NCBI GenBank assembly: GCA_040954595.2
Contig: CM082579.2
Location: 15,066,001 to 15,130,000 of the forward strand
Length of the DNA: 64,000 bases
Direction of reading: 5' to 3'
DNA from: Balanoglossus misakiensis
Taxonomy: Eukaryota; Hemichordata
Shown here: positions 1-14,261 of the stretch, piece by piece
How the letters are laid out: each line of letters begins with the position of its first letter
Position numbering within the stretch: position 1 is the first letter of the stretch
Made by a program: the position numbers and the translations under genes
Notes under the pieces: generated by a model
What the model saw: only the letters and a program-made list of their open reading frames with translations
Told to the model about the DNA's origin: nothing
The model's database searches: none

Positions 1-2421
1 CTCAAAATTTCGTCGATTTTTGAAAAAAATCATGGGGGAAAATCATGAAAAAATGACAAATTTTCCTCTGCAAAATCTCAAAATTTCGTCGATTTTTAAA
101 AAAAGACATGGGTGAAAATCATCAAAAAATAACAAATTTTCGACTTTGCAAAATCTCAAAATTTCGTCCATTTTTGAAAAAAAATCATGGGTAAAAATCA
201 TCAAAAAATGACAAATTTTCGTCTTTGCAAAATCTCACAATTTCGTAGATTTTTGAAAAAAATCATGTGTGAAAATCATCAAAAAATGACAAATTTTCGA
301 CTTTGCAAAATCTCAAAATTTCGTCAATTTTTGAAAAAATCATGGGTGAAAATCATCAAAAAATGACAAATTTTCGTCTTTGCAAAATCTCAAAATTTCG
401 TCCATTTTGAAAAATAATATGGGTGAAAATCATCAAAAAATGACAAATTTTTGACTGCAAAATCTCAAAATTTCGTAGATTTCTGAAAAAAATCATGTGT
501 GAAAATCATCAAAAAATGACAAATTTTCGACTTTGCAAAATCTCAAAATTTCGTCAATTTTTAAAAAAAAATCATGGGTGAAAATCATCAAAAAATGACA
601 AATTTTCGTCTTTGCAAAATCTCAAAATTTCGTCGGTTTTTGAAAAATAATATGGGTGAAAATCATCAAAAAATGACAAATTTTTGACTGCAAAATCTCA
701 AAATTTCGTCGATTTTTGAAAAAAATTATGGGTGAAAATCATCAAAAAATGACAAATTTTCGACTTTGCAAAATCTCAAAATTTCGTCGGTTTTGAAAAA
801 AATCATGGGTTCGTCGATTTTTTTAAATAAAAACATGGGTGAAAATCATCAAAAAATGACAAATTTTGAAAAAAAAACGGGTGAAAATCATCAAAAAATG
901 ACACATTTTCGTCGACTTTGCAAAATCTCAAAATTTCGTCGATTTTTGAAAAAAATCATGGGGGAAAATCATGAAAAAATGACAAATTTTCCTCTTTGCA
1001 AAATCTCAAAATTTCGTCGATTTTTAAAAAAAGACATGGGTGAAAATCATCAAAAAATAACAAATTTTCGACTTTGCAAAATCTCAAAATTTCGTCCATT
1101 TTTGAAAAAAAATCATGGGTAAAAATCATCAAAAAATGACAAATTTTCGTCTTTGCAAAATCTCACAATTTCGTCGATTTTTGAAAAAAATCATGTGTGA
1201 AAATCATCAAAAAATGACAAATTTTCGACTTTGCAAAATCTCAAAATTTCGTCAATTTTTGAAAAAATCATGGGTGAAAATCATCAAAAATGACAAATTT
1301 TCGTCTTTGCAAAATCTCAAATTTTCGTCGATTTTTGAAAAAAAATCATGGTTGAAAATCATCAAAAAATGACAAAATTTTCGACTTTGTAAAATCACAA
1401 AATTTCGTCGATTTTGAAAAAAATCATAGGTTCGTCGATTTTTAAAAAAAAATCATGGGTAAAAATCATCAAAAATGACAAATTTTCGTCTTTGCAAAAT
1501 CTCAAATTTTCGTCGATTTTTGAAAAAAAATCATGGTTGAAAATCATCAAAAAATGACAAAATTTTCGACTTTGCAAAATCTCAAAATTTCGTCGATTTT
1601 TGAAAAAAAATCATGGTAAAAATCATCAAAAAATGACAAATTTTCGACTTTGCAAAATCTCAAATTTTAGTCGATTTTTGAAAAAAAATCATAGGTGAAA
1701 ATCATCAAAAAATGACAAATTTTCGACTTTGCAAAATCTCAAAATTTCGTCAATTTTTGAAAAAAATCAGGGGTAAAAATCATCAAAAAATGACAAATTT
1801 TCGTCTTTGCTAAATCTCAAAATTTCGTCGGTTTTTGAAAAATAATATTGGTGAAAGTCATCAAAAAATGACAAATTTTCGTCTTTGCAAAATCTCAAAT
1901 TTTCGTCGATTTTTGAAAAAAAATCATGGTTGAAAATCATCAAAAAATGACAAAATTTTCGACTTTGTAAAATCACAAAATTTCGTCGATTTTGAAAAAA
2001 ATCATAGGTTCGTCGATTTTTAAAAAAAAAACATGGGTGAAAATCATCAAAAAATGACAAATTTTCGACTTTGCAAAATCTCAAAATTTCGTCGATTTTT
2101 GAAAAAAAATCATGGGTAAAAATCATCAAAAAATGACACATTTTCGATTATGCAAAATCTCAAAATTTCGTCGATTTTTGAAAAAAAATCATGGGTGAAA
2201 ATCATGAAAAAATGACACATTTTCGACTTTGAAAAATCTAAAAATTTCGTCGATTTTTGAAAAAAAATCATGGGTAAAAATCATCAAAAATGACAAATTT
2301 TCGTCTTTGCAAAATCTTAAAATTTCGTCGATTTTTGAAAAAAATCATGGGTGAAAATCATCAAAAAATGACAAATTTTCGACTTTGCAAAATCTCAAAA
2401 TTTCGTCAATTTTTGAAAAAA

Positions 2422-2610
2422 TCATGGGTAAAAATCATCAAAAAATGACAAATTTTCGTCTTTGCTAAATCTCAAAATTTCGTCGGTTTTTGAAAAATAA
2501 TATGGGTGAAAATCATCAAAAAATGACAAATTTTCGACTTTGCAAAATCTCAAAATTTCGTCGATTTTTGAATAAAAATCATGGGTGAAAATCATCAAAA
2601 AATGACACAT
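2422..2610 (+). repeat. Recurrent 189-bp satellite block (representative of 20)
   Basis: This block of about 2.4 monomers has the fixed order CGTCTTTGCTAAATC, GTCGGTTTTTGAAAAATAAT, CGACTTTG, GATTTTTGAATAAAAATC, GACACA. Blocks of the same length and order start at 2422, 5993, 8910, 23268, 26963, 33514, 36445, 37516, 39062, 40294, 40607, 42338, 44300, 44875, 45295, 47572, 49428, 51704, 52438 and 53276. It is present in domains with different higher-order periods but absent between about 9.1 and 23.2 kb. Confidence 0.85.
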
Positions 2611-2637
2611 TTTCGACTTTGCAAAATCTCAAAATTT

Positions 2638-2664
2638 CGTCGATTTTGAAAAAAATCATAGGTT
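2638..2664 (+). repeat. 27-bp truncated satellite monomer (representative)
   Basis: Here two successive CGTCGATTTT motifs are only 27 bp apart, instead of 78-79, because about 50 bp are missing. The join reads TCATAGGTTCGTCGATTTT. The same join, or its TCATGGGTTCGTCG form, recurs many times in most parts of the array (for example near 815, 1430, 2015, 12610, 22250, 38645, 52020 and 58880). It therefore arose early and has been amplified with the higher-order units. Confidence 0.85.
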
Positions 2665-2707
2665 CGTCGATTTTTTAAAAAAAAACATGGGTGAAAATCA
2701 TCAAAAA

Positions 2708-2748
2708 ATGACAAATTTTGAAAAAAAACGGGTGAAAATCATCAAAAA
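2708..2748 (+). repeat. 41-bp truncated satellite monomer (representative)
   Basis: The spacing between successive ATGACA motifs is 41 bp, with the join GACAAATTTTGAAAAAAA, so the segment from CGACTTTG to GATTTTT is missing. The variant recurs near 858, 3130, 4430, 6290, 7010, 7740, 8660, 9195, 9925 and 11035. I saw none to the right of about 11.1 kb. Confidence 0.82.
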
Positions 2749-5700
2749 ATGACACATTTTCGTCGACTTTGCAAAATCTCAAAATTTCGTCGATTTTTGA
2801 AAAAAATTATGGGTGAAAATCATCAAAAAATGACAAATTTTCGACTTTGCAAAATCTCAAAATTTCGTCGGTTTTGAAAAAAATCATGGGTTCGTCGATT
2901 TTTTTAAATAAAAACATGGGTGAAAATCATCAAAAAATGACAAATGTTCGACTTTGCAAAATCTAAAAATTTTGTCGATTTTTGAAAAAAAATCATGGGT
3001 GAAAATCATCAAAAAATGACAAAATTTTCGACTTTGTAAAATCACAAAATTTCGTCGATTTTGAAAAAAATCATAGGTTCGTCGATTTTTTAAAAAAAAA
3101 CATGGGTGAAAATCATCAAAAAATGACAAATTTTGAAAAAAAAAACGGGTGAAAATCATCAAAAAATGACACATTTTCGTCGACTTTGCAAAATCTCAAA
3201 ATTTCGTCGATTTTTGAAAAAAATCATGGGGGAAAATCATGAAAAAATGACAAATTTTCCTCTTTGCAAAATCTCAAAATTTCGTCGATTTTTAAAAAAA
3301 GACATGGGTGAAAATCATCAAAAAATAACAAATTTTCGACTTTGCAAAATCTCAAAATTTCGTCCATTTTTGAAAAAAAATCATGGGCAAAAATCATCAA
3401 AAAATGACAAATTTTCGTCTTTGCAAAATCTCACAATTTCGTCGATTTTTGAAAAAAATCATGTGTGAAAATCATCAAAAAATGACAAATTTTCGACTTT
3501 GCAAAATCTCAAAATTTCGTCAATTTTTGAAAAAATCATGGGTGAAAATCATCAAAAATGACAAATTTTCGTCTTTGCAAAATCTCAAATTTTCGTCGAT
3601 TTTTGAAAAAAAATCATGGTTGAAAATCATCAAAAAATGACAAAATTTTCGACTTTGTAAAATCACAAAATTTCGTCGATTTTGAAAAAAATCATAGGTT
3701 CGTCGATTTTTAAAAAAAAATCATGGGTAAAAATCATCAAAAATGACAAATTTTCGTCTTTGCAAAATCTCAAATTTTCGTCGATTTTTGAAAAAAAATC
3801 ATGGTTGAAAATCATCAAAAAATGACAAAATTTTCGACTTTGCAAAATCTCAAAATTTCGTCGATTTTTGAAAAAAAATCATGGTAAAAATCATCAAAAA
3901 ATGACAAATTTTCGACTTTGCAAAATCTCAAATTTTAGTCGATTTTTGAAAAAAAATCATAGGTGAAAATCATCAAAAAATGACAAATTTTCGACTTTGC
4001 AAAATCTCAAAATTTCGTCGGTTTTTGAAAAATAATATGGGTGAAAATCATCAAAAAATGACAAATTTTTGACTGCAAAATCTCAAAATTTCGTCGATTT
4101 TTGAAAAAAATTATGGGTGAAAATCATCAAAAAATGACAAATTTTCGACTTTGCAAAATCTCAAAATTTCGTCGGTTTTGAAAAAAATCATGGGTTCGTC
4201 GATTTTTTTAAATAAAAACATGGGTGAAAATCATCAAAAAATGACAAATGTTCGACTTTGCAAAATCTAAAAATTTTGTCGATTTTTGAAAAAAAATCAT
4301 GGGTGAAAATCATCAAAAAATGACAAAATTTTCGACTTTGTAAAATCACAAAATTTCGTCGATTTTGAAAAAAATCATAGGTTCGTCGATTTTTTAAAAA
4401 AAAACATGGGTGAAAATCATCAAAAAATGACAAATTTTGAAAAAAAAACGGGTGAAAATCATCAAAAAATGACACATTTTCGTCGACTTTGCAAAATCTC
4501 AAAATTTCGTCGATTTTTGAAAAAAATCATGGGGGAAAATCATGAAAAAATGACAAATTTTCCTCTTTGCAAAATCTCAAAATTTCGTCGATTTTTAAAA
4601 AAAGACATGGGTGAAAATCATCAAAAAATAACAAATTTTCGACTTTGCAAAATCTCAAAATTTCGTCCATTTTTGAAAAAAAATCATGGGTAAAAATCAT
4701 CAAAAAATGACAAATTTTCGTCTTTGCAAAATCTCACAATTTCGTCGATTTTTGAAAAAAATCATGTGTGAAAATCATCAAAAAATGACAAATTTTCGAC
4801 TTTGCAAAATCTCAAAATTTCGTCAATTTTTGAAAAAATCATGGGTGAAAATCATCAAAAATGACAAATTTTCGTCTTTGCAAAATCTCAAATTTTCGTC
4901 GATTTTTGAAAAAAAATCATGGTTGAAAATCATCAAAAAATGACAAAATTTTCGACTTTGTAATATCACAAAATTTCGTCGATTTTGAAAAAAATCATAG
5001 GTTCGTCGATTTTTAAAAAAAAATCATGGGTAAAAATCATCAAAAATGACAAATTTTCGTCTTTGCAAAATCTCAAATTTTCGTCGATTTTTGAAAAAAA
5101 ATCATGGTTGAAAATCATCAAAAAATGACAAAATTTTCGACTTTGCAAAATCTCAAAATTTCGTCGATTTTTGAAAAAAAATCATGGTAAAAATCATCAA
5201 AAAATGACAAATTTTCGACTTTGCAAAATCTCAAATTTTAGTCGATTTTTGAAAAAAAATCATAGGTGAAAATCATCAAAAAATGACAAATTTTCGACTT
5301 TGCAAAATCTCAAAATTTCGTCAATTTTTGAAAAAAATCAGGGGTAAAAATCATCAAAAAATGACAAATTTTCGTCTTTGCTAAATCTCAAAATTTCGTC
5401 GGTTTTTGAAAAATAATATTGGTGAAAGTCATCAAAAAATGACAAATTTTCGTCTTTGCAAAATCTCAAATTTTCGTCGATTTTTGAAAAAAAATCATGG
5501 TTGAAAATCATCAAAAAATGACAAAATTTTCGACTTTGTAAAATCACAAAATTTCGTCGATTTTGAAAAAAATCATAGGTTCGTCGATTTTTAAAAAAAA
5601 AACATGGGTGAAAATCATCAAAAAATGACAAATTTTCGACTTTGCAAAATCTCAAAATTTCGTCGATTTTTGAAAAAAAATCATGGGTAAAAATCATCAA

Positions 5701-8700
5701 AAAATGACACATTTTCGATTATGCAAAATCTCAAAATTTCGTCGATTTTTGAAAAAAAATCATGGGTGAAAATCATGAAAAAATGACACATTTTCGACTT
5801 TGAAAAATCTAAAAATTTCGTCGATTTTTGAAAAAAAATCATGGGTAAAAATCATCAAAAATGACAAATTTTCGTCTTTGCAAAATCTTAAAATTTCGTC
5901 GATTTTTGAAAAAAATCATGGGTGAAAATCATCAAAAAATGACAAATTTTCGACTTTGCAAAATCTCAAAATTTCGTCAATTTTTGAAAAAATCATGGGT
6001 AAAAATCATCAAAAAATGACAAATTTTCGTCTTTGCTAAATCTCAAAATTTCGTCGGTTTTTGAAAAATAATATGGGTGAAAATCATCAAAAAATGACAA
6101 ATTTTCGACTTTGCAAAATCTCAAAATTTCGTCGATTTTTGAATAAAAATCATGGGTGAAAATCATCAAAAAATGACACATTTTCGACTTTGCAAAATCT
6201 CAAAATTTCGTCGATTTTGAAAAAAATCATAGGTTCGTCGATTTTTTAAAAAAAAACATGGGTGAAAATCATCAAAAAATGACAAATTTTGAAAAAAAAC
6301 GGGTGAAAATCATCAAAAAATGACACATTTTCGTCGACTTTGCAAAATCTCAAAATTTCGTCGATTTTTGAAAAAAATCATGGGGGAAAATCATGAAAAA
6401 ATGACAAATTTTCCTCTTTGCAAAATCTCAAAATTTCGTCGATTTTTAAAAAAAGACATGGGTGAAAATCATCAAAAAATAACAAATTTTCGACTTTGCA
6501 AAATCTCAAAATTTCGTCCATTTTTGAAAAAAAATCATGGGTAAAAATCATCAAAAAATGACAAATTTTCGTCTTTGCAAAATCTCACAATTTCGTCGAT
6601 TTTTGAAAAAAATCATGTGTGAAAATCATCAAAAAATGACAAATTTTCGTCTTTGCAAAATCTCAAATTTTCGTCGATTTTTGAAAAAAAATCATGGTTG
6701 AAAATCATCAAAAAATGACAAAATTTTCGACTTTGTAAAATCACAAAATTTCGTCGATTTTGAAAAAAATCATAGGTTCGTCGATTTTTAAAAAAAAATC
6801 ATGGGTAAAAATCATCAAAAATGACAAATTTTCGTCTTTGCAAAATCTCAAATTTTCGTCGATTTTTGAAAAAAAATCATGGTTGAAAATCATCAAAAAA
6901 TGACAAAATTTTCGACTTTGTAAAATCACAAAATTTCGTCGATTTTGAAAAAAATCATAGGTTCGTCGATTTTTTAAAAAAAAACATGTGTGAAAATCAT
7001 CAAAAAATGACAAATTTTGAAAAAAAAACAGGTGAAAATCATCAAAAAATGACACATTTTCGTCGACTTTGCAAAATCTCAAAATTTCGTCGATTTTTGA
7101 AAAAAGACATGGGTGAAAATCATCAAAAAATAACAAATTTTCCTCTGCAAAATCTCAAAATTTCGTCGATTTTTAAAAAAAGACATGGGTGAAAATCATC
7201 AAAAAATAACAAATTTTCGACTTTGCAAAATCTCAAAATTTCGTCCATTTTTGAAAAAAAATCATGGGTAAAAATCATCAAAAAATGACAAATTTTCGTC
7301 TTTGCAAAATCTCACAATTTCGTCGATTTTTGAAAAAAATCATGTGTGAAAATCATCAAAAAATGACAAATTTTCGTCTTTGCAAAATCTCAAATTTTCG
7401 TCGATTTTTGAAAAAAAATCATGGTTGAAAATCATCAAAAAATGACAAAATTTTCGACTTTGTAAAATCACAAAATTTCGTCGATTTTGAAAAAAATCAT
7501 AGGTTCGTCGATTTTTAAAAAAAAATCATGGGTAAAAATCATCAAAAATGACAAATTTTCGTCTTTGCAAAATCTCAAATTTTCGTCGATTTTTGAAAAA
7601 AAATCATGGTTGAAAATCATCAAAAAATGACAAAATTTTCGACTTTGTAAAATCACAAAATTTCGTCGATTTTGAAAAAAATCATAGGTTCGTCGATTTT
7701 TTAAAAAAAAACATGTGTGAAAATCATCAAAAAATGACAAATTTTGAAAAAAAAACAGGTGAAAATCATCAAAAAATGACACATTTTCGTCGACTTTGCA
7801 AAATCTCAAAATTTCGTCGATTTTTGAAAAAAGACATGGGGGAAAATCATGAAAAAATGACAAATTTTCCTCTGCAAAATCTCAAAATTTCGTCGATTTT
7901 TAAAAAAAGACATGGGTGAAAATCATCAAAAAATAACAAATTTTCGACTTTGCAAAATCTCAAAATTTCGTCCATTTTTGAAAAAAAATCATGGGTAAAA
8001 ATCATCAAAAAATGACAAATTTTCGTCTTTGCAAAATCTCACAATTTCGTAGATTTTTGAAAAAAATCATGTGTGAAAATCATCAAAAAATGACAAATTT
8101 TCGACTTTGCAAAATCTCAAAATTTCGTCAATTTTTGAAAAAATCATGGGTGAAAATCATCAAAAAATGACAAATTTTCGTCTTTGCAAAATCTCAAAAT
8201 TTCGTCCATTTTGAAAAATAATATGGGTGAAAATCATCAAAAAATGACAAATTTTTGACTGCAAAATCTCAAAATTTCGTAGATTTCTGAAAAAAATCAT
8301 GTGTGAAAATCATCAAAAAATGACAAATTTTCGACTTTGCAAAATCTCAAAATTTCGTCAATTTTTAAAAAAAAATCATGGGTGAAAATCATCAAAAAAT
8401 GACAAATTTTCGTCTTTGCAAAATCTCAAAATTTCGTCGGTTTTTGAAAAATAATATGGGTGAAAATCATCAAAAAATGACAAATTTTTGACTGCAAAAT
8501 CTCAAAATTTCGTCGATTTTTGAAAAAAATTATGGGTGAAAATCATCAAAAAATGACAAAATTTTCGACTTTGTAAAATCACAAAATTTCGTCGATTTTG
8601 AAAAAAATCATAGGTTCGTCGATTTTTTAAAAAAAAACATGTGTGAAAATCATCAAAAAATGACAAATTTTGAAAAAAAAACAGGTGAAAATCATCAAAA

Positions 8701-11700
8701 AATAACAAATTTTCCTCTGCAAAATCTCAAAATTTCGTCGATTTTTAAAAAAAGACATGGGTGAAAATCATCAAAAAATGACAAATTTTCGTCTTTGCAA
8801 AATCTTAAAATTTCGTCGATTTTTGAAAAAAATCATGGGTGAAAATCATCAAAAAATGACAAATTTTCGACTTTGCAAAATCTCAAAATTTCGTCAATTT
8901 TTGAAAAAATCATGGGTAAAAATCATCAAAAAATGACAAATTTTCGTCTTTGCTAAATCTCAAAATTTCGTCGGTTTTTGAAAAATAATATGGGTGAAAA
9001 TCATCAAAAAATGACAAATTTTCGACTTTGCAAAATCTCAAAATTTCGTCGATTTTTGAATAAAAATCATGGGTGAAAATCATCAAAAAATGACACATTT
9101 TCGACTTTGCAAAATCTCAAAATTTCGTCGATTTTGAAAAAAATCATAGGTTCGTCGATTTTTTAAAAAAAAACATGTGTGAAAATCATCAAAAAATGAC
9201 AAATTTTGAAAAAAAAACAGGTGAAAATCATCAAAAAATGACACATTTTCGTCGACTTTGCAAAATCTCAAAATTTCGTCGATTTTTGAAAAAAGACATG
9301 GGTGAAAATCATCAAAAAATAACAAATTTTCCTCTGCAAAATCTCAAAATTTCGTCGATTTTTAAAAAAAGACATGGGTGAAAATCATCAAAAAATAACA
9401 AATTTCCGACTTTGCAAAATCTCAAAATTTCGTCCATTTTTGAAAAAAAATCATGGGTAAAAATCATCAAAAAATGACAAATTTTCGTCTTTGCAAAATC
9501 TCACAATTTCGTCGATTTTTGAAAAAAATCATGTGTGAAAATCATCAAAAAATGACAAATTTTCGTCTTTGCAAAATCTCAAATTTTCGTCGATTTTTGA
9601 AAAAAAATCATGGTTGAAAATCATCAAAAAATGACAAAATTTTCGACTTTGTAAAATCACAAAATTTCGTCGATTTTGAAAAAAATCATAGGTTCGTCGA
9701 TTTTTAAAAAAAAATCATGGGTAAAAATCATCAAAAATGACAAATTTTCGTCTTTGCAAAATCTCAAATTTTCGTCGATTTTTGAAAAAAAATCATGGTT
9801 GAAAATCATCAAAAAATGACAAAATTTTCGACTTTGTAAAATCACAAAATTTCGTCGATTTTGAAAAAAATCATAGGTTCGTCGATTTTTTAAAAAAAAA
9901 CATGTGTGAAAATCATCAAAAAATGACAAATTTTGAAAAAAAAACAGGTGAAAATCATCAAAAAATGACACATTTTCGTCGACTTTGCAAAATCTCAAAA
10001 TTTCGTCGATTTTTGAAAAAAGACATGGGGGAAAATCATGAAAAAATGACAAATTTTCCTCTGCAAAATCTCAAAATTTCGTCGATTTTTAAAAAAAGAC
10101 ATGGGTGAAAATCATCAAAAAATAACAAATTTTCGACTTTGCAAAATCTCAAAATTTCGTCCATTTTTGAAAAAAAATCATGGGTAAAAATCATCAAAAA
10201 ATGACAAATTTTCGTCTTTGCAAAATCTCACAATTTCGTAGATTTTTGAAAAAAATCATGTGTGAAAATCATCAAAAAATGACAAATTTTCGACTTTGCA
10301 AAATCTCAAAATTTCGTCAATTTTTGAAAAAATCATGGGTGAAAATCATCAAAAAATGACAAATTTTCGTCTTTGCAAAATCTCAAAATTTCGTCCATTT
10401 TGAAAAATAATATGGGTGAAAATCATCAAAAAATGACAAATTTTTGACTGCAAAATCTCAAAATTTCGTAGATTTCTGAAAAAAATCATGTGTGAAAATC
10501 ATCAAAAAATGACAAATTTTCGACTTTGCAAAATCTCAAAATTTCGTCAATTTTTAAAAAAAAATCATGGGTGAAAATCATCAAAAAATGACAAATTTTC
10601 GTCTTTGCAAAATCTCAAAATTTCGTCGGTTTTTGAAAAATAATATGGGTGAAAATCATCAAAAAATGACAAATTTTTGACTGCAAAATCTCAAAATTTC
10701 GTCGATTTTTGAAAAAAATTATGGGTGAAAATCATCAAAAAATGACAAATTTTCGACTTTGCAAAATCTCAAAATTTCGTCGGTTTTGAAAAAAATCATG
10801 GGTTCGTCGATTTTTTTAAATAAAAACATGGGTGAAAATCATCAAAAAATGACAAATGTTCGACTTTGCAAAATCTAAAAATTTTGTCGATTTTTGAAAA
10901 AAAATCATGGGTGAAAATCATCAAAAAATGACAAAATTTTCGACTTTGTAAAATCACAAAATTTCGTCGATTTTGAAAAAAATCATAGGTTCGTCGATTT
11001 TTTAAAAAAAAACATGGGTGAAAATCATCAAAAAATGACAAATTTTGAAAAAAAAACGGGTGAAAATCATCAAAAAATGACACGTTTTCGTCGACTTTGC
11101 AAAATCTCAAAATTTCGTCGATTTTTGAAAAAAATCATGGGGGAAAATCATGAAAAAATGACAAATTTTCCTCTTTGCAAAATCTCAAAATTTCGTCGAT
11201 TTTTAAAAAAAGACATGGGTGAAAATCATCAAAAAATAACAAATTTTCGACTTTGCAAAATCTCAAAATTTCGTCCATTTTTGAAAAAAAATCATGGGTA
11301 AAAATCATCAAAAAATGACAAATTTTCGTCTTTGCAAAATCTCACAATTTCGTCGATTTTTGAAAAAAATCATGTGTGAAAATCATCAAAAAATGACAAA
11401 TTTTCGACTTTGCAAAATCTCAAAATTTCGTCAATTTTTGAAAAAATCATGGGTGAAAATCATCAAAAATGACAAATTTTCGTCTTTGCAAAATCTCAAA
11501 TTTTCGTCGATTTTTGAAAAAAAATCATGGTTGAAAATCATCAAAAAATGACAAAATTTTCGACTTTGTAAAATCACAAAATTTCGTCGATTTTGAAAAA
11601 AATCATAGGTTCGTCGATTTTTAAAAAAAAATCATGGGTAAAAATCATCAAAAATGACAAATTTTCGTCTTTGCAAAATCTCAAATTTTCGTCGATTTTT

Positions 11701-11945
11701 GAAAAAAAATCATGGTTGAAAATCATCAAAAAATGACAAAATTTTCGACTTTGCAAAATCTCAAAATTTCGTCGATTTTTGAAAAAAAATCATGGTAAAA
11801 ATCATCAAAAAATGACAAATTTTCGACTTTGCAAAATCTCAAATTTTAGTCGATTTTTGAAAAAAAATCATAGGTGAAAATCATCAAAAAATGACAAATT
11901 TTCGACTTTGCAAAATCTCAAAATTTCGTCAATTTTTGAAAAAAA

Positions 11946-14261
11946 TCAGGGGTAAAAATCATCAAAAAATGACAAATTTTCGTCTTTGCTAAATCTCAAA
12001 ATTTCGTCGGTTTTTGAAAAATAATATTGGTGAAAGTCATCAAAAAATGACAAATTTTCGTCTTTGCAAAATCTCAAATTTTCGTCGATTTTTGAAAAAA
12101 AATCATGGTTGAAAATCATCAAAAAATGACAAAATTTTCGACTTTGTAAAATCACAAAATTTCGTCGATTTTGAAAAAAATCATAGGTTCGTCGATTTTT
12201 AAAAAAAAAACATGGGTGAAAATCATCAAAAAATGACAAATTTTCGACTTTGCAAAATCTCAAAATTTCGTCGATTTTTGAAAAAAAATCATGGGTAAAA
12301 ATCATCAAAAAATGACACATTTTCGATTATGCAAAATCTCAAAATTTCGTCGATTTTTGAAAAAAAATCATGGGTGAAAATCATCAAAAAATGACAAATT
12401 TTCGTCTTTGCAAAATCTCAAAATTTCGTCCATTTTTGAATAAAAATCATGGGTAAAAATCATCAAAAATGACAAATTTTCGTCTTTGCAAAATCTCAAA
12501 TTTTCGTCGATTTTTGAAAAAAAATCATGGTTGAAAATCATCAAAAAATGACAAAATTTTCGACTTTGTAAAATCAAAAAATTTCGTCGATTTTGAAAAA
12601 AATCATAGGTTCGTCGATTTTTAAAAAAAAAACATGGGTGAAAATCATCAAAAAATGACAAATTTTCGTCTTTGCTAAATCTCAAAATTTCGTCCATTTT
12701 TGAAAAAAAAATCATGGGTAAAAATCATCAAAAAATGACAAATTTTCGTTTTTGCAAAATCTCAAAATTTCGTCCATTTTAAAAAAAAAAACATGGGGGA
12801 AAATCATCAAAAAATGACAAATTTTCGACTTTGCAAAATCTCAAAATTTCGTCCATTTTTGAATAAAAATCATGGGTAAAAATCATCAAAAATGACAAAT
12901 TTTCGTCTTTGCAAAATCTCAAATTTTCGTCGATTTTTGAAAAAAAATCATGGTTGAAAATCATCAAAAAATTACAAATTTTCGACTTTGCAAAATCTCA
13001 AAATTTCGTCGATTTTTGTAAAAAATCATGGGTGAAAATCATCAAAAAATGACAAATTTTCGACTTTGCAAAATCTCAAAATTTAGTCGATTTTTGAAAA
13101 AAATCAGGGGTAAAAATCATCAAAAAATGACAAATTTTCGTCTTTGCTAAATCTCAAAATTTCGTCGGTTTTTGAAAAATAATATTGGTGAAAGTCATCA
13201 AAAAATGACAAATTTTCGTCTTTGCAAAATCTCAAATTTTCGTCGATTTTTGAAAAAAAATCATGGTTGAAAATCATCAAAAAATGACAAAATTTTCGAC
13301 TTTGTAAAATCACAAAATTTCGTCGATTTTGAAAAAAATCATAGGTTCGTCGATTTTTAAAAAAAAAACATGGGTGAAAATCATCAAAAAATGACAAATT
13401 TTCGACTTTGCAAAATCTCAAAATTTCGTCGATTTTTGAAAAAAAATCATGGGTAAAAATCATCAAAAAATGACACATTTTCGATTATGCAAAATCTCAA
13501 AATTTCGTCGATTTTTGAAAAAAAATCATGGGTGAAAATCATCAAAAAATGACAAATTTTCGTCTTTGCAAAATCTCAAAATTTCGTCCATTTTTGAATA
13601 AAAATCATGGGTAAAAATCATCAAAAATGACAAATTTTCGTCTTTGCAAAATCTCAAATTTTCGTCGATTTTTGAAAAAAAATCATGGTTGAAAATCATC
13701 AAAAAATGACAAAATTTTCGACTTTGTAAAATCAAAAAATTTCGTCGATTTTGAAAAAAATCATAGGTTCGTCGATTTTTAAAAAAAAAACATGGGTGAA
13801 AATCATCAAAAAATGACAAATTTTCGTCTTTGCTAAATCTCAAAATTTCGTCCATTTTTGAAAAAAAAATCATGGGTAAAAATCATCAAAAAATGACAAA
13901 TTTTCGTTTTTGCAAAATCTCAAAATTTCGTCCATTTTAAAAAAAAAACATGGGGGAAAATCATCAAAAAATGACAAATTTTCGACTTTGCAAAATCTCA
14001 AAATTTCGTCCATTTTTGAATAAAAATCATGGGTAAAAATCATCAAAAATGACAAATTTTCGTCTTTGCAAAATCTCAAATTTTCGTCGATTTTTGAAAA
14101 AAAATCATGGTTGAAAATCATCAAAAAATTACAAATTTTCGACTTTGCAAAATCTCAAAATTTCGTCGATTTTTGTAAAAAATCATGGGTGAAAATCATC
14201 AAAAAATGACAAATTTTCGACTTTGCAAAATCTCAAAATTTAGTCGATTTTTGAAAAAAAA
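11946..14261 (+). repeat. 1158-bp tandem block duplication in the satellite
   Basis: Segments starting at 11946 and 12368 recur at 13104 and 13526, an offset of 1158 bp, with the same order of monomer variants. These include the marker GATTTTTGTAAAAAATC at about 13010 and 14168. Similarity changes near 13090 and 14250, where the first copy continues into a TCAGGGG monomer and the second into a TCATAGG monomer. The block forms the transition between domain A and the 1779-bp domain. Confidence 0.8.

Larger units (their letters stand above)
1..12320 (+). repeat. Satellite domain A: nested repeats with 1303/2189/2268/3571/6608-bp offsets
   Basis: Long stretches of this domain recur almost unchanged at several offsets. 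The segment at 1115-1577 recurs 2268 bp later at 3383-3845, and again after a further 1303 bp at 4686-5148. The segment at 1767-2141 recurs at 5338 (3571 bp, the sum of the previous two) and at 11946 (6608 bp further). The segment 4188-5712 matches 10796-12320 at offset 6608. The segment 6986-7919 partly matches 9175-10108 at offset 2189. The first 700 bp match 7805-8500 and 9994-10690. Additive offsets indicate successive block duplications rather than one simple higher-order unit. A 41-bp truncated monomer with AATTTTGAAAAAAA is confined to this domain. Confidence 0.88.
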
